Positions 48,248 to 59,421 of a stretch of DNA of 64,000 nt are shown one piece after another. Source of the stretch: Anaeramoeba flamelloides (taxonomy: Eukaryota; Metamonada; Anaeramoebidae); assembly GCA_027625915.1 (NCBI GenBank), contig JANTQA010000023.1, positions 6,634,001 through 6,698,000 on the forward strand, given 5' to 3'. The translations under genes and the position numbers were made by a program. The notes below the pieces were generated by a model that had not been told where the DNA came from, made no database searches, and was given only the letters and a program-made list of their open reading frames with translations. Positions within the stretch are counted from its first letter, which is position 1. The number at the start of each line of letters is the position of its first letter.

Positions 48248-48629
48248 TATTATCTTATTTGTGAGAAATGAACCAAAATCGCAATAGTTGTCTTTAGAAA
48301 TGGGATAGTTACTACCAATAATTATTACAAAAATTAAAAACATATAAACAACGAAACAAATAAGTTTCCCATTATCAGAAAATAAATAAAAAAAAAATGT
48401 AAAAAATTCTACCAATTTTTTTTAATAATTTGAAAATTTTCTCTCAAATATAAAATTTCCAAAAATCATCTTTAAATTACTAAACTAAAACAAATTGATG
48501 AATTTGATCTATAAATTTTGAACTAATATTTTTTAGTATTATCGTTTGTTAAAAACATATAAATTGGATGAATCAGATGATTAAAAGACTCTTTTAATTT
48601 TCACTTTTTTTGAAAATTAGTATAAGTTA

Positions 48630-49623
48630 TGGTGATGTAAATAAACCATGTTGACAACCTATAACCCATTATAAAAATTTAACCCAATTTTTTTTTTCAG
48701 ACTTGGGTTTAAAAAGATAGTAATGCACATATATAAACTAAATTTCATAATAAATGGCCCATCTTACATTTGAATTTTGAATTGCTTTTATATCGTTTTG
48801 AAGTTTTTCCTCTCACAATGAAAAGTTTGTAAATAAATGTTTTTTTCTCTTTTTTATTTTTGCAACAGTGTTTTGTTAAAATGGAAAATGCAAATGAAAA
48901 ATTGGAAAGAATTAACAGATGAAATAATGAAAAAATTGGTTTCAAATATGAAATAGAGATTATATTTAGTTATTCAAATGGAAGGAGAATTGATAAATGG
49001 GTTTTTTTACTTTTTTAAATTTTCTATTTTTTATGTAATGCTTCTTTCAAAATAAATGACCCAATTTTTTTAACAGTTTTTTTTATATTTTTTTCTTTTA
49101 TTTTTAGACTAAAAATAAATATCTCTTGAGTATAGAACTGAATATTAAAATCGAATTTTTTAGATAATAATAGATTTCTTCAATTATTAAAAATATTTTT
49201 CTTTAAAATTTGATTTTTGAGAGTCCAATGATTTTGAAAGGGAGTTTATATATAATTTTGGTTATGATTCAAATTGACTTTAGAGGTTAGATCTTTGTTT
49301 AGTGTAAATTTTTCAATAAAATTTAATGTTATGTATCAAAAATTTTGCCATATTCACAAAATTTACTCAGATAACATAATTTTTTATAAAAATTCAAAAA
49401 ATTAAATATTTCTCATTTTTTTGTCAAAAAATTACATTTTAATCTTTTTATATCTTTATAATTCTTTTTTAATATTTATTTAAAGAACACTATTTCTTGT
49501 CTATATATTGTTTTCTTCCCATTTATTTTTTTTCTTTTCTTTATACAGCCATTCAATATTTTTAGCATGAGTAAAATTTTAGTATTGAGTTATTATAAAA
49601 AACATGGGTTATTTACATCACTG
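48630..49623. mobile_element. MITE family 4, 994-bp TA-flanked element
   Basis: The left end is TGGTGATGTAAATAAACCAT; the complement of the right end is CAGTGATGTAAATAACCCAT. TA dinucleotides precede and follow (48628-48629, 49624-49625). The interior is AT-rich without a transposase; the longest ORF is 66 codons with no domain. It is the longest of the TA-target elements here. Only one copy is seen. Confidence 0.7.
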
Positions 49624-49927
49624 TACCATAATTGATCTAATTAAAATTCACTAATTTGATTTATCCTACAAATATTCTAATTTTAATAATTAGAAACTCT
49701 CGCCTCCATCCTGGAAAGTTATTTTGAATAACCAAAAATAACAATTCACAATTTGATAATATACAAAATTGAAAGGATAAGTAAGAAGTTGATACAAAGT
49801 AGAAGGGAATTCATTCATCATTGTAGACATGTTATTTCTTGTCATTTTATATCGAAGATTGGAAAAAAATGATAGCTAATTTAATATTCAAAAGTGAACC
49901 TAAGGTAAAAAAAAATTTGTATTTGTA

Positions 49928-50511
49928 CTGTTATCGTAATACACACAGAAAAGTTTAATCCATTTTTTCAAAATGAAAAGATTTAATTATTTTTTATAAA
50001 AGACCTACACATCAAATGAACAAAGAAACCAACAATAAACAATTGGTAAATATCAAATTGGTTTCTTAAAGTTCGATTTTTAAAAAAGAAATCATTAAAT
50101 AAAGGATTAAATTGATAAAATTTATCTCAAAAAATCGAGTAAATTTTTAAAAAGAAATTTTTTATTAGAAAAAAAAACAAAATAAAAAATTTCAAAAAAA
50201 GTACAAAATCAGACTATAACTTTGAAAATATTTAATTCATGATTTAAATTTTAAAGAATATTTTTATCTATATAAAAAAACAAAAATTGAGAAAAGAATT
50301 GAGAAGATTGAGAAAAATTTTCAACAAATTGAATTCCTAATTTAAATTTTACTAAAAATATCAAGGAACTAACTTTCAAAATTGAATTGAACTTAGGTAT
50401 AATATTGGATAATTAATTAGATTCTATCTTGGAACAAGAAGAAAACAAAGGACATATTATATTTTGAAAGCACAGATCATAATATTTGGTCACGGATTAT
50501 TTTGATCACTG
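49928..50511 (+). mobile_element. MITE family 3, degenerate copy 3
   Basis: Matches the family 3 elements in blocks: AACAAAGAAACCAA, TTGGTTTCTTAAAGTTC, TTTATCTCAAAAAAT, and the right end ATTATTTTGATCACTG. The left end and flanking TA are eroded, and an internal stretch is longer than in the other copies. It appears to be an older insertion. Confidence 0.65.
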
Positions 50512-51737
50512 CAAATGTAATAAGTTACTTTGTTGAGACAATCAAAAGGGTAAAAAACCCTTTGAATTACAGATCAAAAAGTTCAAATTTTCAGATATTT
50601 TTGTAATCACCCCCCCTTTTTGAAAAAGATTAAATCTGAAAAAGTAAATTGAAAATTTCTGATCAATTCCTGAAGAATACAAAAATTAAAAAACAAAATG
50701 TTGATAAAACAACTCTTTAATCCATTCAAATACCCTTTTAAAATAAGAGAGAATTGCATTTAATCTTTAAAACAGTCTCATATTTTTTTATTAGAATATT
50801 TACAACAAGTATAATTAACATACTTTACAATTATTTTTTCTTTTTTGAGGTTTTAAAAAACAATTAAAAGGTCATTGAACTTGGACAACAATTTAAAACC
50901 TATTCTGAGATTTAAACATATTTTCAAGTTTCATATTTTTTTTTTTCAAAAATTATTAACATAGGATTCTACACAATTCCTTTCCAATTTTGATATTTTG
51001 ATAATCACAGAAATCACAGAAACCAATTTTGAATGATAAACATTTCAAACGATTTGCTAAACTCAATAAGAGTCTAACTAATTGATAAAATAAATTAATT
51101 TTCAAATTGAAGATTAATCCTGAAAAAATATTTCCTCAAAAAAAATACCTCAATTGTCTAAAATGACATATCAGATTCCTTTTTAGACTTAAATTCTTAT
51201 TCATACAAATCAAATCAAAAAATATTATTTAAATTTCAACTTGTTTATTAGTTCTTGTATAAAATTGATAATTCAAACAAAAAGAGAAAATTAGAAAAAA
51301 AAATATTTCACACAAAAGAATTTTGATTTAAATTTTATTTAATAAATTAATAAAAATTGTTTTAATACAAATCAATTAAACAAGTGTTATTTTAATTATT
51401 TTTAGGATAGTAAATTTTTTTTTTTTCAAGAGAATATGTTATTTATTCAAAAAACTATTTCCAGATTTCCAAAATTCAAATAGAAAAAAATGAAATTTAA
51501 TTTTTCAAAAAATATTCGTCTTTCCTCTCTAAATTGTTTATATTCAAAGTTCAAGTTTCAATTACAATGACTGGAAAATTAAAAAAATCAAAAATAGTTA
51601 CCAACGTAACTTTGTGGAAACAAAGTAACTCTATTTAACGGCTTCTGAAAATTATATGTTTAAGAATTAACTATTTTTAATTTCGCAGATAAACCCATTT
51701 TTTAATAATAAAGATTTTTGGGTGAACGAGACTTTGA

Positions 51738-52695
51738 CTAGTACTCTGCCAAAATTTTGATAAAATTTGAGTAAAATTTGTTCTTTTTATAATCAATGGA
51801 AGTAAACGAAGGAAAATAATTTGATTCCAAGCATTTTTGCAAAACTTTTTGAAATTGGTGATCTTGTTGCTCAATTAACCCGAGTAATTTCTCCTTTTGC
51901 TCGGACGAGATAAGCTTTTCATCCTTTGAGGCTTCTGTTATAATTATCGAAGCAATTTTAAAAAGTATGGAACCCGATGAAATTTGATCCAGATAAGGTG
52001 TTATTGAACGAAAGGCCTTGTGCAGGATTTGCAAACGCTTAAAGGACAAGTGTTTTTCAGAATCCCCTTCAAGTCTGTAATTTAATTGCTCCCATAATTT
52101 TAATTGTTCAACAAAGGCGACGTTTGGTGCGATCTGCCTTCTTTTTGACGAGACCATCTGTTCTGCTTTTTCATACGAAATTTCCTCTTTTTTCATCAGA
52201 TATGAAATGATCGCTGTGGCGCTTCTTGAGACACCTGCCGAACAATGAACAAAGACCGAATTTTTTTGTTCTAACAAGGATTCGGTAATAAACTTTGCTA
52301 TGATCGGAAAGTGTAAGATAATTAATTCACTTTCTTTGTCATAACAAAAAATATGCAGGTAGGTGAAATCATTGGGAAAAAATATATCTTCATCGGAAAT
52401 ATTTACAATATGCGTAATCTTGGATCACAAGTTAGTTATTTACCATTCATTGCCCAGTTGTTTGTTTCAGTTCCCATTGAGAAGATTTCGTTTGAATTGT
52501 TAATTTCATAAAAAGAATGCATGAAAAAAAAACAACAAAAATTTTGTTGAGAGCAATTCAGCAAGGGAAGAAGAAAAAAGAAAAAAAGAAAACAAAAATA
52601 CAAACATGATAAGATTCTAACATTTCTTTATTTTGGGCCACAAACACATTCCCTAAATAGAGACGATCTTCGATTTGATCAATATTGTTTCCCAT
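51738..52695 (-). CDS. Dual-specificity protein phosphatase, 2 exons
   Basis: A cysteine-based phosphatase of the DSP family acting on phospho-Tyr/Ser/Thr. Exon 1 is 52695-52606 (ATG start) and exon 2 is 52418-51738. The 187-bp intron is GTTTGT..CTAAC..CCAAG. Splicing yields 256 residues and restores the family pattern: QIEDRLYLGN, then SYH|ITHIVNIS across the junction, then the general acid region FCYD (Asp57), then the P-loop VFVHCSAGVSRS with Cys89 and Arg95, followed by AIISYLM. The catalytic residues are intact. After the ~145-residue catalytic domain comes a ~110-residue helical tail of unknown role. No MAP-kinase-binding or membrane domain was seen, so the substrate cannot be guessed. 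The start was chosen as the first ATG in frame with QIEDRLYLG. Confidence 0.93.
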
Positions 52696-53346
52696 TGATT
52701 TTGATAAAAATAGCTTTCAATTGTTAAAAAAATGATTCCACAAATTCGTAAGCTGATTGTCGAAGAAGCCAAATAATGTTTCGGATCTTATTTACTTTGA
52801 ATAACTGTAATGTTTGATTCAGAATATTCCTGTTTTAGTGTTGATTTGGGTGCAGAAATAGTATTTCATTTTTTTTTTCCTTTTTCACTTTTTATCCCAA
52901 ATTGGTCTTGATAAAATCAACAATTCTCATTTGTTTTGAGAGAGTGGCTGGAATTTCATTTTCTTTATAGAGGTTGTGGGGATCTTAAAATGGAATTGAA
53001 TGAGTTTACTCTTACGAAAAAAGAAAATATAGATTTAGTTATTCTTTTGCCTTTGTTTTCGTTTTTTTAAATTTATTTTTTCAGAAAAAAAACCTCAAGA
53101 AATATTTTTGAGAAATATCCAATAGTTAGTGGTGTAAAGGGAGACTATAATTATTTTTTTTTGTCAAAAGTAGATATTTTCAAGTTAATTTTTTTTAAAA
53201 ATATTGGAAAAAAATTATTTGTGAAATGGTAAAAAAAAATTTTATAAGTGTTAATTTTCCAATGATCGGATTAATAAAAAAGCAAGTTTTTACACTTTCC
53301 AAAGAGATCAAGTTCTTTAGATTAAAAAAAGGTAAAAAAGAGGCTG

Positions 53347-53354
53347 AAAAAAAA
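53347..53354 (-). terminator. Pol III terminator of tRNA-Lys
   Basis: A run of eight T in the minus sense directly follows the tRNA 3' end, as expected for RNA polymerase III termination. Confidence 0.85.
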
Positions 53355-53426
53355 GCTCCGCGCGGGGCTCGAACCCGCGACATTCAGGTTAAAAGCCTGA
53401 CGCTCTGCCGACTGAGCTAGCGAAGC
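53355..53426 (-). tRNA. tRNA-Lys (anticodon UUU)
   Basis: A 72-nt cloverleaf without intron or encoded CCA. The acceptor GCTTCGC pairs with GCGGAGC with one T-G wobble. The box A region is TAGCTCAGTCGG and box B is GGTTCGAGCCC. The anticodon arm TCAGG-CTTTTAA-CCTGA gives anticodon TTT, reading AAA/AAG lysine codons. AAA is very common in this AT-rich coding sequence. Confidence 0.97.
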
Positions 53427-54734
53427 ATGTACATTTGAAGACAATTTCATATTTTATCCGATAATTAAACAATATAACTTTACCATTTATCTATTTTCAA
53501 AAAATACAAAATTATTTCTATACAAAGTCATTGTCTAATACAACAATCGATCTTTATATCAAAAATAAAAATACAAATACTTATAAAAATACTAATATTA
53601 ACATCATCAACAATAATACACTTCATATCAGAATTTCAATAATTTACCTTATATCAAAATTTTATAAATTTCGAATATTTAAAAAATGAATTATTAATTA
53701 CATTAAATATTTAATTGTTCTTGGAAATTAAAAACAATATAATATTAACAATTTATTAATTCAATTGAGACACAATATTTCAAATTCAGTTTAAATATTT
53801 ATATATATAATTATATATATATATATCAGTACCAACTTCTATCAATAAATTTTTTATCAAAAAATTTTACTAATATAATAAACATTTTTCAACCCAAATA
53901 AAAAAACTCCACATTCTGAAAAAAATATCATTCTTGGTAGATTTTATGATTCAATTAGATTTAAAAGAATATTTAAAATTAAGCTTGATAATTTGGCATT
54001 AATTAACAATGATAAATATCTTATTGAATTAAGATTTTTTTTTTCACTCTTTCTAGAATAATTAATTCCCTTATTTTTTTATTTTTTACAATTGAAATTA
54101 AATTTATGTATTTTTAGCCTTCCAAAGCAATTCCAAGATTTCTTTCTTCTTCAACCAAATACATTTTTTTTTCAGAAAATTATAATTGGTAGTGATTTTT
54201 TTTTTTCTTAAATGTAAGATTTATTCATTAAATTTTCCCTTGATCCGAAATTATCTTGCTAATATTTATTATTTAAAAAACGAAAACAAATTTTTGACTA
54301 TCCCAATTATTTTTCACAATAGTGAGCCTAAAGACTCAATTTTCTATATTCACATCACGATCAAGAAAATATTTTTAAAAAAAAAATTAAATAATTGCTA
54401 ATTTTTGACTTTTTGATAACTTCAATTATAATAAACACCTTTGGTTAATAAATGATCTTGGAGGAAAAATATTTTTCAAGAAATTTAATAACTTGTAGTT
54501 GAAAAATCCAATTTTCCAGGTTCTATTTATTTTTTTTATCCTTAATATTAGAAAAGTTAGAATAAATTTTTTTGACAGTTAAGAGTTCATTTTAATATCA
54601 TCTTTTAAAAGTATTTTAAATTTTATAAATATATTTAAAATAGGTAATCAATTATTTTGGTTATTAATATATTATTTGTTCTTCTAAATTAGAAAGTAAA
54701 AAAAAAAACCTAGGACACTTTTCATTAGGTTTTT

Positions 54735-54925
54735 CACAATTCAAAAGAATAGAGTAAAGTTTTTGAAATTTTCGGTTTATTACACAAATAACAAAAACTA
54801 GTCACTTTAGGGTACTTGTGGGCACTATACGGAACCTTCCTGAATTCAAAAGAATTGAGTAAACTTGAGGATTTCTCTCAATTCTTTTGAATTCATTAAA
54901 ACCTAGGACACTTCAATATTCATCA
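54735..54925 (+). repeat. Inverted repeat pair, left member
   Basis: About 90% identical by eye to the reverse complement of 56731-56905. Shared block: AGAGTAAAGTTTTTGAAATT, then CGGTTTATTACACAAATAAC, ACTAGTCACTTTAGGGTAC and CTTCCTGAATTCAAAAGAAT. It carries the CAATTCTTTTGAATTC hairpin motif that also occurs at 60.4-62.5 kb. Confidence 0.75.
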
Positions 54926-55589
54926 TAAGGAATTTAATTTCAATATTTCAGTTTTATTGAAAGAGTTCAACATTTTCAAAACTATTAGTTATTATCTAAC
55001 AAAATAAATATCTCCAAGTTGAATTAAACTGTAATACATCTCAATTTTTCTTTGAAATTTTTTACCCTAAAAAATACTTTTTTTTCTTGATTAGAGAATT
55101 TTTAAAATGGTGGTTCTACTAAAAACAAATAAATAAAATATCCTCATTAATTTGAAAGACGGTAATTTTGATTATATTGTGAATAAAATTCATTATTCAA
55201 GATGAAATGGTTAAGGTACATAGTAAGCTTAATTTCAAAAATAGGGGCAGATTTTTCATCAGAAAAAAAAATGTTTAATTGTTTTTTTTTTTTTTTTTTT
55301 TTTCTTTCAATAATAATGTATTTTACTAAAGTGTTTAGATATAATAACTAATATAGATTAATAAATAAAAATATTGTTTAATCATTTTATATTTTTTGAA
55401 AAACAAATGAAAAGAGAAAAAAAATACTAAAAATAAATTTGCCCCAATTTTGAAATTTGGGTTAGTTTTGTTATACTACCTTTTATCAATTTTATTTTTT
55501 CATAATAACCATATGAAAAATTCAGAAAGAATTCTTGCATTTCGTTATTATGAAAAAATAAAATTGACAAACAAGCAAGTAAATTCCGT

Positions 55590-56400
55590 TTCACTCAAAG
55601 GTACCAAGCCAAAAATGAAAAATCCACTTTTTTTGAATTAGAAATCAATTTTATTTATTATATTTAATTTTTGAGAGAAAGGAGTAATCAAAGAATTTTT
55701 ACTAAATAAAAAAGAGAAGAAGAAAAATAATTAAAATATTAAACTACAAAAATATTATATCATTTACATGACCAAATTCGAAATTATCCACGTCCTGAAA
55801 CCGGAGGAGTAAAAGGACAATAGAAAGATTATCATAAATTAAAAATTTCACAAACTGTGATAAATAAATTGGGATTTCCAGACTCTGAATAGTTGGAAAA
55901 TCTGTATACAAATAAGAAAAAAAATCAAGATTGTTTTGAAATAAGAGAAAAAATAAAAATCAGATTATATTGATAATCATAAACGAAATACCTAAAAAAA
56001 CAACAAATTTCAAAAAAAAAAACAAATTAACAAAATTTTAGGTATCTTTTATTGTAACTTCTGGTGCAAAATTTCTCAATTTCTTTAGTATGTTAAAATT
56101 GTTGAAAATAAGATTTTTTAATTGTAAATATAAATATCAAAAGATAAAATATAACTTCTCACTTTTCTTTATGTTAATTTAGCTTTTCAAAGATTTTTTA
56201 ACTTTCAAATTTACTTTGTTAAAAAAAAGTAAAAAAAAAATCAAAATAAGTGAAAAACAATAAATTAACAAAATGAGAAAAAATGATCTTGATCTATAAA
56301 TTTAAATTTTATTTTTAGAAGAATAATGAATTAAACTCATAGAATATGTTCTATTTCTTCAATAAAACTGGGCCCCTTTGACTAAAAAAGAGTTTAGAAC
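55590..56400 (+). repeat. Dispersed repeat, copy 2 (partner at 3540-4740)
   Basis: Same order of blocks as copy 1, without the ~650-bp part present there. It lies between the two inverted ~185-bp repeats at 54735 and 56731. Confidence 0.6.
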
Positions 56401-56730
56401 AAAACAACTACTTGTAAGAAAAGTTCATCGACAATAAAAAAAAAAGTTTATTTAGAATATAATCAAAATTCCGAAAATTCAAATTCATGAGACTTTTGTA
56501 TTTATAGTTTTTAGTAGTACCACCTATTTAAAAATTCCCTATTCAAGAAAAAAAAGTATTTTTGTTCTAAAATAATTCAAAAGAAAAGGAAATATGTATT
56601 TTAGTTTAATTCAACTTGTAGATATTTGATTTCAAAGATAATAACTAATAGAGTTGGGAATGCTGTAATTATTAATGAAACTGATATGGAGGAAATTAAA
56701 ATCATTGTGATAATTATTGAAATGTCCATA

Positions 56731-56905
56731 AGGTTTTCCAGAATTTAAAATAATTGAGTGGAATTCCCAAGTTTACCCAATTCTTTTGAATTCAGGAAGG
56801 TGCCTTATATTACCCAAAAGTACCCTAAAGTGACTAGTTTTTGTTATTTGTGTAATAAACCGAAAATTTCAAAAACTTTACTCTATTCCGTTGAATTCTG
56901 GAAAA
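56731..56905 (-). repeat. Inverted repeat pair, right member
   Basis: Reverse-complement partner of 54735-54925; see that entry for the shared blocks. It ends with TTTTCCAGAATT-type hairpin sequence followed by GTACCTAGCTTTTC, the junction motif also seen at 60.6 kb. Confidence 0.75.
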
Positions 56906-57500
56906 CATAATGGAAGTGTTATAGAGTACCTAGCTTTTCTTGAGGTTTTTTGTTTTATATGTAAAATCTACTGATTTTGCAAATAGACAGAATCCTCAAA
57001 AATATATAACGAAAATCTATTGATTTTCGAAATAAACAGAAAACGTAAAAAAGCTCACGTTCGTTTTCAAAAATTCAAAAAAAAAATTAAGTAAAATAAA
57101 AGGTTTTACTCTATTTTTTAGAAGTCTGTAAAACCGAAAGGCAGCTTTTTTTAATTTTTGGAATAAAAAGAAAATTTCAAAAATTTTCTATTCATTTCAA
57201 AACTTTGAAAAAAACTAAAGGAAAAATCAAAAAAAAAAAATATTTTCACTTTATTTCAATAAATAATTCTTTAATTGTCAAAATAATTATTACGATATTT
57301 GGAAGATGTTTATCAGATTTCAAATAATTTTATAATTATATCCAATTAACTGTGAAGAAAAAATTATAAATTTTTTTACTATTAAAATTGAAAAAAATCT
57401 TATAACCTGAAGAATTAGATTTTCCGACTTAAATGCTCAAATATCTTGAAAAATTAATTTTTGATCCAATATATTTTATTAACTAATCATGTTTCTTATA

Positions 57501-57698
57501 CATCCAGTTCCATTTTTATGAAACGAACTTTCAACGAAATTTAAGGTACAAAAAAATCTCAAATTAAGGCACAAAATTTTTAATTTTTTTTTTTACAATT
57601 TATTTTTTTCTAGAATCTGAATTTTGTGCCTTAATTTGAGATTTTTATTGTGCCTTAAATTTCGTTGAAAGTTTGTGCCTTAAAAGTGGAACTGACTG
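57501..57698. mobile_element. MITE family 1, copy 3
   Basis: 198 bp with TA flanks (57499-57500, 57699-57700). The left end is CATCCAGTTCCATTTTTATG and the right end ..TTAAAAGTGGAACTGACTG. It folds almost entirely on itself and is close to the copy at 5134-5331. Confidence 0.85.
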
Positions 57699-57784
57699 TA
57701 ATTGAAATTAACAAAAAGTGAGAAATTATCAAATGTTTAATTTGTTTTTAAAAAAATATTTTCATGAATGTGATCTGTTTTAGT

Positions 57785-58325
57785 AAGAAGGGTTACAAAG
57801 GAAAATGATTAATGTGGTTACTTGCTAATACTGAAACACTGAAACCTAACAGTATGAGTAACTCGAAAAGAAAAAAAAAAAAGCAAAAACAAAAAATAAC
57901 CAAAGAGTTTTAAGCAAATCAGATCAATAAAAAAAAAAAAAAGAAATTACAAAAATTAATCAACTAACCGATATGAACATTCATGATCAATTATTAAATT
58001 ATTTAAATCATCCAAAAAAAATTGTGGGGTGATTTTGGGTAGTTCTTAATTAGAGATAATATTGGTTATTTTTTTATTTTTTACAAATTGATTCTTATAG
58101 AATCTTTTTTAAATACATTTTTTATTTTACTTTTACTTTATTCCTTTTTTTTTTTTTCAATTTTTTGCTTTTGCTTTTTAAACATTAAAAAATTTGGGTG
58201 TATCTTTCCCTCGAACAACCGTGCAATCTATGATTTTATACTTAAAATTACTTTTGAGGAAATTCAAGTAAAAGTACATTTAGAGTCTAATTTACACTTT
58301 TCAAATCAATAATAACAAAAAAAAA
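57785..58325 (+). repeat. 550-bp dispersed repeat with a LINE-like 3' end, copy 2
   Basis: Copy of 45455-46015 in the same orientation. It ends in GTGCAATCTATGATTTTATACTT, comparable to the coding 3' end of the LINE at 44760, and then an A-rich tail. Confidence 0.65.
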
Positions 58326-58764
58326 AAATAATAGATTATTTTTAAGAAATATCAATTTGAATGAAAGAATACAAACTAATTAAAATCATGTCAGCTCTAA
58401 TCAATTTACCATTAAAGATATTTTCTTGATTCTTTTTGGTTATATGGTGATTAAAATTTTCTTTTTATACGAATCACCAAATGAAACAAAATTAATCAAT
58501 AAAAATTGAAAAAAAACTGTTTCAAGTTTTTTATATTAATTAAAATATCCAGATATTTTTCTCAGTTTTTGGATAAAAGGAAATATTAAATAATAAAATT
58601 ATTTTTAATGATATTTTATAATTATTTTTATTGAAAATAAAATAATTGAAAATAAATGAAAAAACAAAAAAAATAAGAAAATAATAGTATATTAATATAA
58701 AATATTAATACAAGTTTTAATAAGGTTAATGAAAATATAAACTATATAATAAATATACTCGAGA

Positions 58765-59421
58765 TTAATTAATTACGGAACGAATGGCGTTTTCAGGTTC
58801 TAATTTGAGTGAAATTTCATTCATCTTTTCGGATGTTAAGTTTTCAAAATTCTGTAAAAATTTTGAAATTTGGATTACTGGTTGGAAATTATAATTTTTC
58901 TTTTGGTATTCATTTAAAGGTTCAATTATTGATGATATTTGAAGACACTTTTTAAAGGAAATTAAAGTTTCAACATAATCAGTATATTTTTGTTCAATTG
59001 CTTCGATATCAGTTAAAATTAAATCGATAAAGGGCAAACAGGGCTTATTAGCGGTGATTAGTACATCTCGATAAGAGCTAAATTCATTTTCTGGTGACAT
59101 CAGCTTTGATAAATCTAAAAGCATATCAGAGAATCTTCTGGGAAGATCTTCAAATGTGAATCGAAGCCTTTTGATACTTGAGTGTTCAATTCCTTTTAAT
59201 ACAGAATAAAAGCTCTGGAAATTGTTTAATTTTCTCAAGTTGAATGCTATTTTAATAAACCGAATTAATACTTTTGTTCTTTTTCTAAGTTTGTCACATT
59301 GCAAAATTGTTGTGACAACCCATTCTGTCAGATCGTTAAAGCGCTTATTTAAAGCAATTAAATTTGGTGCACGGTGTTTATATTTTTCGTTACGCCAAGC
59401 TAATTTGAGAAATTCGCATGA
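58765..59421 (-). CDS. RasGEF (CDC25-type) domain protein, last exon
   Basis: Guanine-nucleotide exchange factor for Ras-family GTPases at membranes. The exon runs from the 3' splice site ATTTATAG|TCATGC at 59422 to the stop at 58765, 218 codons. It covers most of the catalytic CDC25 homology domain: EFLKLAWRNE, then HRAPNLIALNKRFNDLTEWV, then a helix with RTKVLIRFIKIAFNLRKLNN (the R..VL..FI.IA..LR.LNNF hallmark), then FSSYRDVL and CLPFIDLILTDI (P.iP..g..l.di). The C-terminus ends soon after, so the domain is at the protein's end. The first ~50 residues of the domain (the QLT..E..LF region) and any REM domain must be in upstream exons (at coordinates above 59423), which I could not identify. 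A nearby GC-richer patch at 59990-60130 may contain one. Confidence 0.9.
   Translation of the reverse strand, partial: SCEFLKLAWRNEKYKHRAPNLIALNKRFNDLTEWVVTTILQCDKLRKRTKVLIRFIKIAFNLRKLNNFQSFYSVLKGIEHSSIKRLRFTFEDLPRRFSDMLLDLSKLMSPENEFSSYRDVLITANKPCLPFIDLILTDIEAIEQKYTDYVETLISFKKCLQISSIIEPLNEYQKKNYNFQPVIQISKFLQNFENLTSEKMNEISLKLEPENAIRSVIN

Larger units (their letters stand above)
47051..51737. other. Intergenic, transposon-rich
   Basis: 4.7 kb holding a family 3 MITE (47390-47878), a family 2 MITE (48026-48247), a 994-bp TA-flanked element (48630-49623) and a degenerate family 3 copy (49928-50511). Nothing coding was recognised. 50512-51737 shows nothing beyond AT-rich sequence. Confidence 0.55.
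52696..58764. other. Intergenic apart from the tRNA
   Basis: Besides the tRNA this stretch holds two inverted copies of a ~185-bp repeat (54735-54925, 56731-56905), a dispersed repeat copy (55590-56400), a family 1 MITE (57501-57698) and a LINE-tailed repeat (57785-58325). Short ATG-initiated stretches near 52731 and 52990 (26 codons or fewer) could be 5' exons of an unseen gene, but I cannot support one. Confidence 0.5.

Noticed and set aside
53900-54061. Possible second LINE C-terminus (..IILGRFYDSIRFKRIF..)
   Set aside because: Only about 45 codons, no Cys/His knuckle, and chance frames of that length are common in this DNA.
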